Below are positions 10,852 through 21,498 of a DNA stretch of 64,000 bases, in pieces (the first letter of the stretch is position 1; the number at the start of each line of letters is the position of its first letter). Under the pieces are notes generated by a model, which made no database searches, had not been told where the DNA came from, and worked only from the letters and a program-made list of their open reading frames with translations. Position numbers and translations under genes: made by a program. The DNA comes from Sporothrix humicola (Eukaryota; Ascomycota; Sordariomycetes; Ophiostomatales; Ophiostomataceae), in NCBI GenBank assembly GCA_021396245.1, contig WNYE01000057.1:219122-283121 (forward strand), given 5' to 3'.

Positions 10852-11226
10852 CTAGCCGCATGCTGTGGCTCGCCAGAATGAATATGCTTGTGTTTGTGTC
10901 CTTCTGCTAATCCAGTACCTCTCTGTGTCCCAAACAATGCCTATAGCCAAATGCAGTGGAAGCGTGGTGGTAAATACTATAAGAGTCCTGAGCCAATCCG
11001 CCAAGTAGAAGATGCTGTCGTAAAACCGACCGATCGAGCCAAACATGAGACATAGCATGAACTGCAGCGTCACAATGATAACATGCAGAGAAAAGCGCAG
11101 CCTCCCGGCGAGTGTGGTTGATTGGTTCTTGGAGTATGCTGTGAATGAGACGACAGGCAACTGCCGTGGCGCGTCGTAAAATGTGTTTGCATGCGCATAT
11201 GTGCCTGTAATCGAGTTTTTATTCAT
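10852..11226 (-). CDS. Hypothetical small membrane protein
   Basis: An uninterrupted ATG-initiated frame of 124 residues. It has an N-terminal polar segment (about 1-45) and two hydrophobic stretches. The first is about residues 46-67 (HVIIVTLQFMLCLMFGSIG) and the second about 75-102 (ADWLRTLIVFTTTLPLHLAIGIV). A basic tail follows. It starts only 39 bp past the stop of the large gene at 11266-14653 on the same strand, so it may be a separate gene, or that gene's 3' UTR read as protein. I do not recognise the family. The long regular frame and amino acid composition favour a real gene, but codon choice is less GC-rich than in its neighbours. Confidence 0.4.
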   Translation of the reverse strand: MNKNSITGTYAHANTFYDAPRQLPVVSFTAYSKNQSTTLAGRLRFSLHVIIVTLQFMLCLMFGSIGRFYDSIFYLADWLRTLIVFTTTLPLHLAIGIVWDTERYWISRRTQTQAYSFWRATACG

Positions 11227-11265
11227 TTTGTGGTCGGTTTCGTCGCCGTCTTTGTTAATTAGTTG

Positions 11266-14200
11266 CTAGTTTTGCTTGAGAGCTGGCTGCAGCGTGCGGT
11301 CGGAAAATGTCTTTCTGTTCTCCTTCTTTCCTAGAAATATGTTTTCGAGCTCGGCATTGAACTGGACGGTGCTCTTCAAGAGCGGCTCGCTTGGCTTGGT
11401 GCGGCCGTTCCAAGTCATATACTTGGCCGATGCAGAGCCGGATTCCTGGGCTCGCTTGCTGGGAACTGAGTCGCTTTTGACGGATATAGTGTCGAGTGAC
11501 CTTTGGACTGTGATTTGTGCGTCGGCTTGTGTGGTTGCACGGATCGAATCGCTATCTTGGTGGGATGCTGCCTCCTGGTATGACGAACTGGGGCTATTTT
11601 CAAGTCTCCCAGCGCGTGAGCCTGGCAAGACACCAGAAATGTATGCTCGCACATCTGCATATGCGCTGGCAATTGGAGTCGATGGTATGGTTTGAGGGGA
11701 TGCAAACTCATTCTCTGGATGTGCATCCCCATCTTCCACCTTGCTGTGAACAGACTTCGATGGGGTAACCGGAGCTGTCCGTTGGTTGCTTTCCATGCTA
11801 ACCAGGACGCCAAAAATGCCATCAATGTCCTGCACCAGACTCTCGTCAACACTGCGAGGGCTCACGGGCGACTTTGGGGCCAGATCCGATGTATTTGCTT
11901 CTGAAATGGGCGTGGCGACCTGCGATAAAGGAGATGCAGGAGCACTTTTCTCGACCTTCAAGCTAGATGCTTTCGACTGGTTGGCCGTTACTGAGCATGG
12001 CTGGTTTAGTGAACGACTCGAGGCTGCAGCGGAGGGCGCGAGAGCCGTGAGAGATGGGGTCGATACTTGTTTCCGGTATATGACCTTTTTGATGCCGGCA
12101 CGAATGGCCGTCGAGAGGGCCTTGGTGTAGGAGGACTCCGGCTCGTCGGAAGGAGCCTCATTATGGACAACTGTAGCCTGACTCGCAAGCGGAGACAAGG
12201 ATGTCACAATGTCTTTGACATTTGATAGTTCTTCATCTTCAGCGGGCTTCATGGCTCGCTCACTAGTCGAGCTATGGTCTCTTGGAGTCTTTTCGAGCTT
12301 CTTCCAGCTGGGCTCAGTCCTCCAAGAGTCAGATGGCCCCTGTCCATCAATCGAGAGTGTATGGCGGCGAATACCGGATGGCAGTTTGAAATCACCATCC
12401 TTGGAGCCATCCAAGGTGATAGGACGGCGCAGACCAGTGTCTGGCGAGTTGGACCAAGGGTCTCTGGCAGAACCGCGCTGCGGCATATCCCGGTGGCCAG
12501 ATTTGTGACTGCTTAGTGGATAGGTATGGGAGATACTTCTCCTCTGCGTGCTCGAGGTCGCACCTTGTGGGCCGGCATTGTTGGTATCATCTGCACGGGC
12601 CGGGCTGCTGTGATCGAGCTTCTGGATTTGCTGGTGCCACTCTTCTGCCATCTTCTCAACATCGGTTGTAGTCGCTTGAGGAGATGCCAGATCACATTGA
12701 GTCCGAGGGTTTTCTTTTGCCCACTTTTTGAGAGTGACGCTCGACATGGAGTGGTACTGCGACTTTGCAGATGCGGTGTCCCCATCGTCGTGACCGGATT
12801 TGTTTTTGACCTGGCCATCGAGCTGATTGCCAGTGGAGGCCATAGATGGTGCTTTGCCAGAGGTTGTATTGCGAAGAGATAGAGATGTGGTGGAAGATGC
12901 CTTTTGAACATGGTTTGTCCCAAGAGACCCTGGATTATGCAAGACTGGGCTAGATGACTTCCTCAGCCCGAAGGTGAAGCCTGAGCAGCGAAAGTGGTTA
13001 GTGGAGCTATTTACTTAGAGCGAAGAGAAAGGGACTGAACTTACGGTCCAGAGAGAGAAATGGAAGTCGTATAGTCGCATTTCGGGCTGGAAGACTATGT
13101 GTGTCGGTCGTGCCAGCCTCATCGGAGCCTGTAGACTCGACATTCACGATGGCATTGCCATCTGAGCTCGGAACTTCGTTGACAAGTGGAGGAGGGAGAT
13201 CAAATGAGCTGATGTGTGATGACCCGGAAGCCTTGCGACCGTTCTTCTTTCTGTTGACAACAACCCGGGCCTCACGGGCCTCGTGAACACTGCCCTCTTC
13301 ATCCATAGAAGTGAGTGAGTCTGACAGCGTCTGCGCATGGCCAGTTGTGGGATCTTGCATTCCATCCTTCTTGGTATTCTGAATCAGGCCGTTGGATGGG
13401 AGGTGCTTGATCCGGAGACTGTTTTGGCCCGACTCAACCTCTTGGGTGCTGGAAGACTCAGTCTTAGCGGTAGTACTGGACACTGCATTTTCTGTATTCT
13501 CAGGAGGTGCGAGGACTGAAGAATCTGGTGCAGATTGAGAGACATTGTCCGAGAGAGGCCTCGTTGTTTGTGCGTCCGTAGCAAAAGAGGCCCAGATGGA
13601 GCCCTGGTTGTCCTTGAGGCTGGCGCGAGTTTGACTGCGAGAACTGATGCTATGCGGGAGTCCAATCTTGCCGGACTGGGCTGAAGGGTGTCTGGATGAG
13701 ACTGGTGCTGGCAGGGCCGGTGGTTTGGGTAGAACATATGTGCTCTTCTCTTTGCCCTTGCCTGTAAATGCAGGCGGGACGGTCAGATCTTCGCGGCTGC
13801 GTGTAAATGTGTACTCCAGGGACGTGCGGTATCCGCTGCCATCCATGATGGCCACAGTGTTGTGAGGATGGGTCATGCTGTGCAAAGACACGTCGCTAGG
13901 GTCTTCTTTAATGGTGGACATGGAGGACCTCTTGTAGTTGCGGGCATTGTATTGGGCCTGCTGCTGCATCATCAAATGCTGCTGTTGTTGATGAAAGTGC
14001 TGCTGCTGCTGCATTTGTTCAATCTGCAGCTCTTCTTGGATCATCCTTTGAGTCAGGCGGCGGACCTCGGCGCGGCGAGCGGCCGCAGCCAGCTCGTCAG
14101 TGCTACATGATGTGTTGAGCATACGGCTATGGCGAACAGGGCGGGTCGGTGATGAGCGGCCAATGGTGCCAATCCGGTTCATCAGGCTGCTGAGAGGGCT

Positions 14201-14653
14201 CATGTTTGTATTGTCGGTTCCGCTGTCAAGATCACCGCCATTGGGAGCAGACATGGTGACGGGTACGCTGGGAACAGGACTCGCGGTGGCACCGGCGGCC
14301 CGCATGCGCGCACGGCTCAAGAGCTCGTCGTCGCTGTCGGTCTCGCTGTCGGCGAGTCCCTCAAAATCGGGGATCTTGGGAATGGGGACATGTGTGGAGG
14401 ATCCCTGTCGCGGCGACAGCTCGCCATCAGCAGTAGCATCCGCATTGGCGTCGCTCTTTTGGCGAGAGTGCGAATGTAAATGTGCACGAGGTGGCGGGGT
14501 CGGTGGAACAGACAAGCCAGTCATTGTAGGCCGGGCCAGTCTTGCGGGCCGTGGTGCCGCCGGCAAGGCTGTCAGGGACCGGGGCAGCGGATGGCTGTCA
14601 TCATCGCCTGGCGAGAAGCCCACGGACGACCTGTAGCAGAAGCAAAGGCCCAT
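11266..14653 (-). CDS. Uncharacterised low-complexity Ser/Pro-rich protein, possibly acylated
   Basis: Two exons, complement(11266..12980, 13045..14653), joined by a 64-nt intron (GTAAGT donor, ACTAACC branch, CAG acceptor). They restore a continuous frame LSLDR-FTFGLRKSSSP and give 1107 residues. I do not recognise the family. The chosen start gives MGLCFCYR, a candidate N-myristoylation (Gly2) and palmitoylation (Cys4, Cys6) signal. The frame stays open upstream to 15139, but its earlier part looks like leader. Residues about 190-245 hold RRAEVRRLTQRMIQEELQ followed by His/Gln-rich runs (QQQQHFHQQQQ), likely coiled coil. The rest is mostly disordered Ser/Thr/Pro-rich sequence with RRHTLS and RRSISHT kinase-type sites. 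A more ordered piece is VQDIDGIFGVLVSMES. A membrane-tethered scaffold or regulator is only a guess. Gene model good; start uncertain. Confidence 0.72.
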
Positions 14654-15532
14654 TGTGAGGCGATATCGTGAGACAGTGGGGATGTAAAAGGAGACTGAAG
14701 CCAATTGCAGGCCGATGGAGACTGTATGAAAGGACGGTGAGCAAGAGAAAAGAAGAGACGATTTGTGTCGTACCGAAGCACAGGTGTGTGGTTGTTCAGT
14801 GTTCAGGAGAGATTCTGTGCGAGTGAAAGGTGAGGCGATGGTGAGGGCAAAGTGGGAGAAGTGGAGGAAGAGGGTAAACAGAGACAACAGCCCATGATGG
14901 AGAGAAATGGAAAGACAACAAAGACATGGGCCGTGGTTGAGGGCGCAACAGAGACGGAAGGTGCATCGCAAGATGTGAGGTAGGAAGGAGGTCGGGCAGG
15001 AAATGCACAGATATGGGAAGTCGCTACCGATGCGCGATGCTGTGGAAGGTACGAGGTTGTCGTGGATGACGGCCATCGCACGGCCATCGCTCTTGCCTGT
15101 TTTGCAGTCGCACCTGCCCTGACATTTTGGTGGGAGCACTCAGATCACCAAAAGCCATGTGAGAGGCGAGAGAGGAGGGTCGTTCCTTCCTAATGTAGCA
15201 CGAGAGTGCTCCGTATACTTAACAATTCAGCACATAATTTTTTCCATGGGAGTTACACTTAAATAAAACAGGCAGTCACGTCATGAGAGGAAAGCATCAT
15301 CAGATGGACAGGATATCGTATCAACAGGATATTAATTATGGACAAAATAAGACCTGGTATGTGCAAGAGATGAGCAAAACGCTGCGCCGGAAGATACAAA
15401 AAGCCCAAAAAATAAACTAATAAACTAATATGTCATACACAAACATGATACCGTAAATGTAGTCGTTAAAGTGGAGTGAAAGCCTAGGAGCCCGAAAATA
15501 ATAATAATAAGAAGAAGAAGAATGGCCGCCGC
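14654..15532. other. Spacer: leader of the 1107-residue gene and 3' flank of the Zn2Cys6 gene
   Basis: From 14654 to about 15139 the minus strand stays open in frame with the gene below. Its composition (His/Leu/Ser/Cys-rich, CT-rich DNA) fits a 5' UTR better than protein. From 15180 to 15532 it is AT-rich 3' flank of the regulator gene. No RNA gene is seen. Confidence 0.45.
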
Positions 15533-18500
15533 TCACATATCTTCCCAGGAGTAGTCGGCCCAGAGGTCGCCAAGGTTGAGACCAAGCAACTCATAGTTGA
15601 AGTCGGGATTGACGACCTGCTGGGCGGATTGGAGAGCATTGGGGTCGGCATTGGGGTTGGCGATGCTGGACATGTTGGCAATATTGGACATCCACCAGGC
15701 GGCGGGCGGTGCGGGCATGGCGGCATCGACGACGCCCGGAGTGGTGGTGGGTTGGGTCATGGGCAGGAAAGGCGTGATGTGCTTGGAGGTGTTAGCGTCG
15801 GAAGCGCTGTATTCAGATGGAATAAGAGAGCCGAAGCCTACCTTCGCCAGATCCGAGACACCATTGACGCCGTTGACGCCGTTGGGAAGAGGCGCGCTCA
15901 TCTTGGAGTGCGGCGGGGTGGGTTGTTGTTGTTGAGGCTGCGGCTGCTGCTGCTGCTGCTGCTGCTGTTGGAGAATTTGCTGCTGCCGCATCGCGTGCGC
16001 TTGTTGCATATGGGGCGGCGGCATTCTGCGCTGCTGAGGAGGCGATTGAAGGGGGCGTTGCTGCGAGGGCGGCTGCTGGACAGGAAGTTGCGGCTGCGCT
16101 TGCTGTTGCGGGAGAGACGCCTGTGCCTGGCCGTTGGTTTGGCCGTTAGTTTGGCCGTCCGTCTGACCCTGCTCTTCGGTTCCGTCGGGATTCGTGGTTT
16201 GCTGCTCTTGCCGTGCCAGCAGCTTGTAGTGCAGGTTGACAAAGCGCTCGGCCGACGATGCCTTGGCGGCCTCGGGCGTTTTATCGCCGAGGTGCGCTTC
16301 CAAAAGACCGGTGGCGGCGCACATGATGGAGTACCCCCAGGGCTCGTTGTTGCCGCAGCGTAGGACGCGGTCCTCCTTCATGGCGAGACACTTTTCGAGT
16401 AGCTTCTTGGTGTGCTGCGAGTTGACCATGATCATGTTGGTGGAGCCGCGGGACTGGAGCATGGTGACGCTGCAGAGGTTAATGGAGAGTGTGAGGGCGT
16501 CTTCGCGCAGGAAATTCAGAGTGCGCACGCTCTGCTCGGCCAGCTTGTCGTGCAGGAGAACCATGTCGCGTGCCGCGTTGTAGTAGATAATCTCCGAGTA
16601 TTGGTACTTGGAGTTGGTCTTGCGCAGCTTGAGGTAAGGCTGGTGCAGCGGGATAATGTACTGGCGCAGCTGGATGTGCAGCAGAGTGTAGGCCAGGAGG
16701 GGCGTCAGCTTGGCCGTGCTTCCGTTGCCGTTGGTGCCGTTCTCGTCGGCATTCTCGCTGGCAGCCGCAATGGCGCGCACGTCCCATGACGGCAGCGCGT
16801 CAATTTCCTGTGTAATGTCGTTGGTGTAGCGGATGACCTGGTCATAGTCCAAATCGTCGGGCGGACCTGTCAAAACGCGGCTCAACTGCAGGCGCAGTGG
16901 CAGACTCTGACGGCTCAGGTGCTGGTAGGATGAGAAGGTGTACTCGTCGGTCGGGCGCGACTGTGGCAGCTCGGTAGTGTCCTCGTCAAAGTCCTCGTCG
17001 GCCAGGTTTCGTGGCGGGTGGACGTCGAAGCGCAGGGCACTGAGCAGAGTGGGCAGACCGTGGTCAAAGGAGGCCTGCATGTCGAATTCCTGGATCGTGG
17101 CCCAGATTCGGCGCCGCATTTCCTGGTTGTAGACCGAAACCGAGTCGTGGATATGGCTGGGCTCGCGGTGCAGGCCGACAGAAACGGCGTCTTGGGTCAG
17201 TGCGCCCGACGTCTTCCAGAACCGCTTCTTCTTCATTGTGTTGACGCGCTTGGCCAGATAGTTGAGGCAGGCGATCTGGTAGTGGACGAGCTTGCGGTGC
17301 TTCTGGCTCTGGCGCTGGCTCCAGGCGTCGCAGGCATTGATCCACTTCTCGGCCATGTGGTGCGACTGCGAGATCATGCCGACAAACTTGCCGGTGGGAT
17401 TGCCGCGCAGACAGCTCGAGATGGACATCATGGACAGCAAAAGGGCCGTAAAGGCGGGCGTCCGCTTGTGACCAGGCTCCCAGAACGCAGCATAATCGCG
17501 CTTGAAGCTCGGAATGTGCACAATGCGGTGGACCTGCTCGAACTGGTCCAGATATATATTAATCAGGACGTCCATCTCGGTGCGATCTGGCAGCAAGGCC
17601 TCGAGTTCTGGGTCGGGCTGCAAGAAACGCTCTTCGCGGTCCTGCTTGCGCTTCTGGCGGTCCTTGCTGTGGTGGTGATGGACATGCAGTGGGCGCAGCC
17701 ACTCCTCGGCAGTCTCCTTCATAAAGGGGCACAGGCCCGTGAGCTCGCTGAAAGCCATGCAGGCGTTGTGCGGGCCAAAGTAGCGGGTCTTGAACTCCTT
17801 GCCACGGAAGAAACGCAGCTCGTCGCCGACCTGCATGGCCGCCGCACCGCCCGAGCCGTAAATTGTCTCAACAAACGTCGAAGGCGGTGAAGGCGCACGG
17901 CCGCCCTCCTTATCTTGTGGCGAGTCGTCGTCGCGGAGTGTGGCACTGCCGTCGGATGGTGCGAGCAGCAGCTTGTTGAGAGGGTTGTTGTTGTTGGCAA
18001 CGCCTGCCGCAGACGCCAGCAGCTGCTTGAGCTGGGCAACCTCGAGCTCGAGACGGCGCATTCTGTCGCCATCCACCAGCGAAGACGGGCCAGAGCCCGA
18101 GCGATGTGAGTCCCGGCGGTATGGCGGCACGATGCCGGCATCAGACATGTAGCTTCCACCGACACCGCCGCCGCCTATGCTGCTAATGCCACCGCTCCCA
18201 CCGGGTCCAATAGGTCCACCGCTCAAACCACCGGCAAGTGCTGAGATGCGTGATTCAAAGTTGGCGAGTGCTCCTTGGGACAGGCCGTTCTTGGCTGGCG
18301 GTGCAAGGCCCGGCCGTGTCTCGTATGTGCACCGCTCGGGCGTGCCTGACTTGATACACCGTTCACAGGGGAATCCACGGTCACAAGACAGCTTTCGCCG
18401 GCGGCATTCGAGGCATGATAGACGGACACGCTGGCGTTTGCGTGGCGGATGATCGCCCTTTTCGTCGCCTGGCTGGCTCTCGCTGCGGTCGCGGTTGTGG

Positions 18501-18595
18501 TCGTCGTCGGCGTGCGAGTGGTCGGAGTCGGGAGAAGAGGCCCGGCTGCTGGGCGCATCAGAGCCGGGTCGCTTCTTGTCAGCCGCCTGCGACAT
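15533..18595 (-). CDS. Zn2Cys6 fungal transcription factor
   Basis: A single-exon gene of 1020 residues. The ATG at 18595 is the first in this frame. The N-terminus is acidic/Ser-rich. It leads into a basic run (PPRKRQRVR) and a complete binuclear zinc cluster with Cys61, 64, 71, 77, 80 and 89 (CLECRRRKLSC then CERC). Next come a Gly-rich linker with GGxGG repeats and a short leucine-type helix (MRRLELEVAQLKQLL) suited to dimerisation. The middle (about 310-700) is the fungal-specific transcription factor domain, with FEQVHRIVHIPSFKRDYAAFW and RRIWATIQEFDMQASFDHG-type signatures. The C-terminus (about 815-910) is Gln/Pro-rich with a poly-Q run, a likely activation region, and ends acidic (LGDLWADYSWEDM). 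It should bind DNA in the nucleus as a dimer; target genes cannot be told. No biosynthetic cluster surrounds it. Confidence 0.93.
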   Translation of the reverse strand: MSQAADKKRPGSDAPSSRASSPDSDHSHADDDHNRDRSESQPGDEKGDHPPRKRQRVRLSCLECRRRKLSCDRGFPCERCIKSGTPERCTYETRPGLAPPAKNGLSQGALANFESRISALAGGLSGGPIGPGGSGGISSIGGGGVGGSYMSDAGIVPPYRRDSHRSGSGPSSLVDGDRMRRLELEVAQLKQLLASAAGVANNNNPLNKLLLAPSDGSATLRDDDSPQDKEGGRAPSPPSTFVETIYGSGGAAAMQVGDELRFFRGKEFKTRYFGPHNACMAFSELTGLCPFMKETAEEWLRPLHVHHHHSKDRQKRKQDREERFLQPDPELEALLPDRTEMDVLINIYLDQFEQVHRIVHIPSFKRDYAAFWEPGHKRTPAFTALLLSMMSISSCLRGNPTGKFVGMISQSHHMAEKWINACDAWSQRQSQKHRKLVHYQIACLNYLAKRVNTMKKKRFWKTSGALTQDAVSVGLHREPSHIHDSVSVYNQEMRRRIWATIQEFDMQASFDHGLPTLLSALRFDVHPPRNLADEDFDEDTTELPQSRPTDEYTFSSYQHLSRQSLPLRLQLSRVLTGPPDDLDYDQVIRYTNDITQEIDALPSWDVRAIAAASENADENGTNGNGSTAKLTPLLAYTLLHIQLRQYIIPLHQPYLKLRKTNSKYQYSEIIYYNAARDMVLLHDKLAEQSVRTLNFLREDALTLSINLCSVTMLQSRGSTNMIMVNSQHTKKLLEKCLAMKEDRVLRCGNNEPWGYSIMCAATGLLEAHLGDKTPEAAKASSAERFVNLHYKLLARQEQQTTNPDGTEEQGQTDGQTNGQTNGQAQASLPQQQAQPQLPVQQPPSQQRPLQSPPQQRRMPPPHMQQAHAMRQQQILQQQQQQQQQPQPQQQQPTPPHSKMSAPLPNGVNGVNGVSDLAKVGFGSLIPSEYSASDANTSKHITPFLPMTQPTTTPGVVDAAMPAPPAAWWMSNIANMSSIANPNADPNALQSAQQVVNPDFNYELLGLNLGDLWADYSWEDM
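15944..15967. repeat. (CTG)8 trinucleotide repeat encoding poly-Gln
   Basis: Eight perfect CTG units on the plus strand read as CAG codons in the C-terminal Gln-rich region of the Zn2Cys6 factor. Imperfect CTG/TTG units flank it. It is a candidate length-variable site. Confidence 0.9.
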
Positions 18596-21498
18596 ATTTG
18601 CGGCTGCAAGAAGGGAGGGGAGATGGTGGTGTCTGGTGGTGTGAAGGATCGGCAGGACAGAGTTAAAAAGTAATGGGTGAGTAAGGCGGACGAGGCTCGA
18701 TGCTTGCTGTCCGGTGGTTGCACAGCGTTGTTTGTGTAGCCCCGGAGTGAGGTTAAGGCTTGTCGATTGTCGACTTTTCTTTTTTGGTCGTTGAAGATGC
18801 TCGTTGCGTGAGCTTGTGCCGGAGGCGCTACCCCCGCTAAATGTTGCCTTGCTATGTATGTCTCGGTCTGGACGTGTCCTGGAGGCGGCCAGGTGGCGGC
18901 TAAAGGTGTGTTCGTGTGCTGCGTTGCCGTAGATTGAGGCCAATGTCTATCTATGGATCATATTGAGGTTTGAGATTGAGTTGATTGAGCTGGAGATTGA
19001 CGTCGAAAAAAGGCAGATAAAGTGCGGTGACGACGCAACGGCTGGCGCTGCGAGAAATGGCGAATGCGACAAAACGAAAAAGAATGCCGGGATAAAAAAT
19101 GACGAGAGACAAAAAGCACGAGACTGGGGTCGAAAAAAGAATAAAAGGGAAAAAGGCCAGAAACCAGAAAAATCAAATGCACAGATCACGAAGGAACCTG
19201 CAATTGTGGCGACCAAAATCTCCATCGGCCGCATAAGTAACGTCAACTGCCTACTGGGGCAGGTGCATACGAGCGCTGTCGACTCGCTCTTGCCCAGCAA
19301 ATTCTCCTAAAAACCCCAAGGCTCGGCCAAAAATGCGCGCACGCTCACACTTTCCCTCTCCGTTCGCGGGCCGCCATCTGCCAAACAGCTTACGTAAAAA
19401 GCCAGCCCCTCTTCGGAATAAGCTCGGAACGCCGAGATACACCCCGCCAGGGACCCACACGCGGCACCAGTGTTGAATTTTCAGGGACTTTTTTCTAGGG
19501 CGTGTTAGGCGCTGCTGGTTCCTCTTTTAGGGCATTTAGGGCATTCTTCTGCTTGGTGATGTTGATATTCACCTTCACTTACACGACCTCAACACCGTGA
19601 ATACTTCGAGATGTTCTAATTTTGACCCGAGACAAGATACAAAAATAAGAATGAGGGAGGGAAAGCTTGTTCTCGGAGAGCTGCACGAACGCGAATCATC
19701 CGGACCCGGTGAAACGGTACACCGTGCTGCCTGATAAAAACGGGCATCGATTTGTATGTTTTCACATCGATTGGATGGTGAATATTGATGGACGGGCAGA
19801 TATGTGGAGGTATGGGCTGTCTAAACCGTTTCCAATATTATGTGCCGTCTATGGGAGTATCGGGGTGAATATGACATACGTATTTCGTGAAATGTGGCAT
19901 ATGAGGACTATCGGGGCATGAGCAAAAACATCATATACCGTATACATCGTATTGTTTCCAGGCCTGAAGATTTTTGAATTTGTCACTTGGTGCAACATCC
20001 GCTGGACAAAGTTATCAATCGAAGGGGACGCTGACCGGAGCGGACATTGTTTTGGCAGTTCACGGCGAGATAGCCAGATTGCATCCAATAGATGTGATGC
20101 TTCCTGTGACTCGACGTCAGATTCTGGACTTCCCCGCTTCAGCCTGGTGATGCAGCCTTGTCATCAAGTCTGGAACGCGTTGCTCAATTCACGGTCTTGA
20201 CATGACCGACTGTTCCGGGCCAGCACAGCTGGGCAAGGGCAAATATATAAAATAAAATAAAAAAGTCGAATCAAAATCGGATTCATATGCTTGTTTGTTG
20301 CCTGGTTTTTGATGGTACGGGCAACGAACAATCGAAAAAAACTGATAACAGCATTGTACTGATGGCGAAGTCGGAGGCCATGAAGGGTGGCAGATGGAAG
20401 TTGGTGATGTAATGGACGGTGGTAGTTTGCTGTGACAGAAACAAGACCCATGATACGGAATACTACGACAAATACCCCCTTTCTGGCACCCTGTTGGCAC
20501 TTCTCCGTTCCTTCCCCAATGGATGCGTGAGACGGGTTAACTCCTTCCCGCTGTCGAGGTGTTCCTGAGAGAAAAGTCTTTCCTAGTTTGGATAACAATC
20601 GTCCATTTCTGCCTGGCTGGCGTCGTCAACAAGCTCAGAAAACAGGAAAGAACGCGACTGCGCTTAAGTGAACAAGGAAGGAGGAAAGACGTGTGCTGAC
20701 AACCGTCTGTTCTTTCCCGCCGTTTCGCAGAATGACTTGAAGTGTTCTCGCATTTTATCAGATTATCAGATCGAAAGAACCTTGTCAAACAAGAAAGAAT
20801 GTTGCAATTAGACCCTATACTAGTAGCGGTGAGTCAAACAAACAGCCTGTTGACGTCCTTACGACAGTCTTTAATACTCTTTTGACAGTGGTGTGATTCT
20901 CCGAGCAGCTCGGGCTTCCGAGCTGGCACACCCAAAAGCGGTTGAGTGGTATTACGGGGACAGGGCCCGCCTCTAATTCCCTAATTTGAGACCTATGGGC
21001 TCCACGCACGATTATCAGATCCTCTTTATCAGATGGAAAGACATGACTCCACGTGGAGCGATTTTTTTGCGTTTTGTGTTTTTCTTGGCGTTGGGGAGGA
21101 TTTAATGGGCGATGGGGTGCTCGAGACGCGTATTTTCCAGTCTGTGTCGGGTACCTTCTTCCATTGGGTGCTCACATCAATACGATTGTTTTGTGGGAAA
21201 GGGCTGCAAAATGGCGAGCTCGTCTTGCAGTGTGAGCAATAGTGCGGTCAAGCGAAGAGAGGAAACAAAAAGTGGGTACACATCGGCACTCACCGCCCTC
21301 AGTCCAAAGCACAGTTACAGACACCCCGCGCCCCACTTTAATTCGTTTTCTGCCGCCTGCCATCAAGACGCGTTCGTGTCAATGAGGCAGGGCCGCTCAG
21401 CCGCGTCCACAGTGTGTACATCACCTGTCTCGAGTTAAGCCGACACCCGGGCATCACCACTGAGAGACGATATCCACGCCCACTGCCTCAACCCCGCC
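18596..21498. other. Divergent spacer between the Zn2Cys6 gene and CHL4
   Basis: About 2.9 kb with no convincing gene. The part at 18950-19250 is purine-rich on the plus strand, making a CT-rich leader for the minus-strand regulator. An open frame at 19667-19921 has no ATG at its head, no similarity and poor codon use. ACGCGT sites occur at 20175, 21126 and 21368; the last two are close to CHL4. Confidence 0.5.
21126..21373 (+). promoter_or_regulatory. Two MluI cell-cycle box (MCB) sites upstream of CHL4
   Basis: ACGCGT occurs at 21126-21131 and 21368-21373, which is 126 and 368 bp before the CHL4 start codon. In yeasts this is the site of the MBF (Mbp1-Swi6) factor of G1/S genes. Its function here is inferred. 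Confidence 0.4.

Noticed and set aside
14654..15139. Longer N-terminus for the 1107-residue protein
   Set aside because: The upstream part is CT-rich with leader-like composition. It is kept only as an alternative, since no transcript data are available.
19667..19921. 84-codon open frame in the Zn2Cys6/CHL4 spacer
   Set aside because: It has a non-ATG start, AT-rich third positions, no splice context and no similarity.
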